Assembly (NCBI GenBank): GCA_943331415.1 | Contig: CALQLM010000131.1 | Coordinates: 1-5,141, forward strand | Length of the DNA stretch: 5,141 nucleotides | Reading direction: 5' to 3' | Origin: Bifidobacterium breve | GTDB taxonomy: Bacteria > Actinomycetota > Actinomycetes > Mycobacteriales > Mycobacteriaceae | Shown: piece by piece, positions 4,842-5,141 of the stretch | Numbering within the stretch: position 1 is the stretch's first letter | Layout: the number at the start of each line of letters is the position of its first letter | Position numbers and translations under genes: made by a program | The notes under the pieces: generated by a model | What the model was told of the DNA's origin: nothing | What the model saw: the letters and a program-made list of their open reading frames with translations, nothing else | Database searches by the model: none

Positions 4842-5141
4842 CTAACCTCTGCCGCCGATGATTCCGCCGCCGCCACCGATACCGTTTCCGCCACCGATGT
4901 TCGGCAGATCCCAGGCGATCCCGGGATCGTAGATGTCGTAGTAATCGCACGTGGGGTCGCCATAACAGGGATACGGGTCGTAGGTCAGGATGCTTGTTGG
5001 CGCACCCGAACTGCCCCGGACGGTGCCGCCACTCGAGCACAACGTGCTGCCCGCGGTCGTGTTGCAGTCAGCCACCGCCGCTGGCGCAACAGCGATTCCC
5101 ACCGCCGCTAACGCTGGGATCAGGAGAAGTTCTCTCAGATA
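4842..5141 (-). CDS. Small secreted Gly/Tyr/Asp-rich protein, 5' end beyond the window
   Basis: A GTG at 5102 could serve as start, giving 86 residues, but the reading frame stays open to the right edge. The extra codons read YLRELLLIPALAA, joining GIAVAPAAVADC to make a continuous signal-peptide core with cleavage near AVA before Asp-Cys. The real start is therefore almost certainly just past 5141. The mature protein is about 75 residues. It has four cysteines (two near the N-terminus, two in YPCYGDPTC), enough for two disulfides; a Tyr/Asp-rich middle (CDYYDIYDPGIAWDLP); and a glycine-rich tail ending GGGGGIIGGRG. I know similar short secreted proteins of unknown function from mycobacteria but cannot name the family safely. 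It precedes the haemophore-like gene by 46 nt on the same strand, so co-transcription is likely. Confidence 0.68.
   Translation of the reverse strand, partial: YLRELLLIPALAAVGIAVAPAAVADCNTTAGSTLCSSGGTVRGSSGAPTSILTYDPYPCYGDPTCDYYDIYDPGIAWDLPNIGGGNGIGGGGGIIGGRG

Overview
The window is GC-rich, densely coded actinobacterial DNA, most likely from a Mycobacterium/Mycolicibacterium. The strongest taxonomic marker is the small exported protein at 4436-4795, which has the mycobacterial haemophore-like (Rv0203/Rv1174c-type) pattern. Weak -35 boxes, TANNNT-type -10 candidates, GTG starts and a DUF2784 membrane protein also fit. I found no rRNA, tRNA, CRISPR array, insertion sequence or phage gene.

Left block (1-2372, all minus strand). 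In transcription order this holds: a DNA-binding protein with a C-terminal MerR-like helix-turn-helix and an unassigned N-terminal region (2372-1539); a MazE-like/DUF3018 antitoxin (1521-1282); a MazF/PemK endoribonuclease toxin (1285-944); a phytanoyl-CoA dioxygenase-family Fe(II)/2-oxoglutarate oxygenase (951-160); and the N-terminus of a DUF2784 membrane protein running off the left edge (137-1). Antitoxin and toxin overlap by 4 nt, toxin and dioxygenase overlap by 8 nt, and only 22 nt separate the dioxygenase from the DUF2784 gene. A perfect 14-bp palindrome, TGTTACATGTAACA, sits exactly at the antitoxin start in the 17-nt gap after the regulator. It overlaps a possible -10 element placed correctly for a leaderless transcript starting at Met4. 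The block therefore reads as an autoregulated toxin-antitoxin module with metabolic and membrane cargo translated from the same message, although that coupling is inferred.

Middle block (2373-4357). A 70-nt divergent region separates the regulator from a plus-strand classical SDR oxidoreductase (2443-3156). The SDR converges with a one-nucleotide gap on a minus-strand acyl-CoA dehydrogenase-fold flavoenzyme of the HsaA/group D monooxygenase-like type (3158-4357). A perfect 18-bp palindrome lies 19 nt upstream of the flavoenzyme start.

Right block (4436-5141, minus strand). Two small exported proteins lie 46 nt apart: a Gly/Tyr/Asp-rich four-cysteine protein whose true start is beyond the window, followed by the haemophore-like protein. 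Nothing here looks like an established novel system. The most unusual item is the toxin-antitoxin module translationally fused to an oxygenase gene behind a small palindromic operator candidate.
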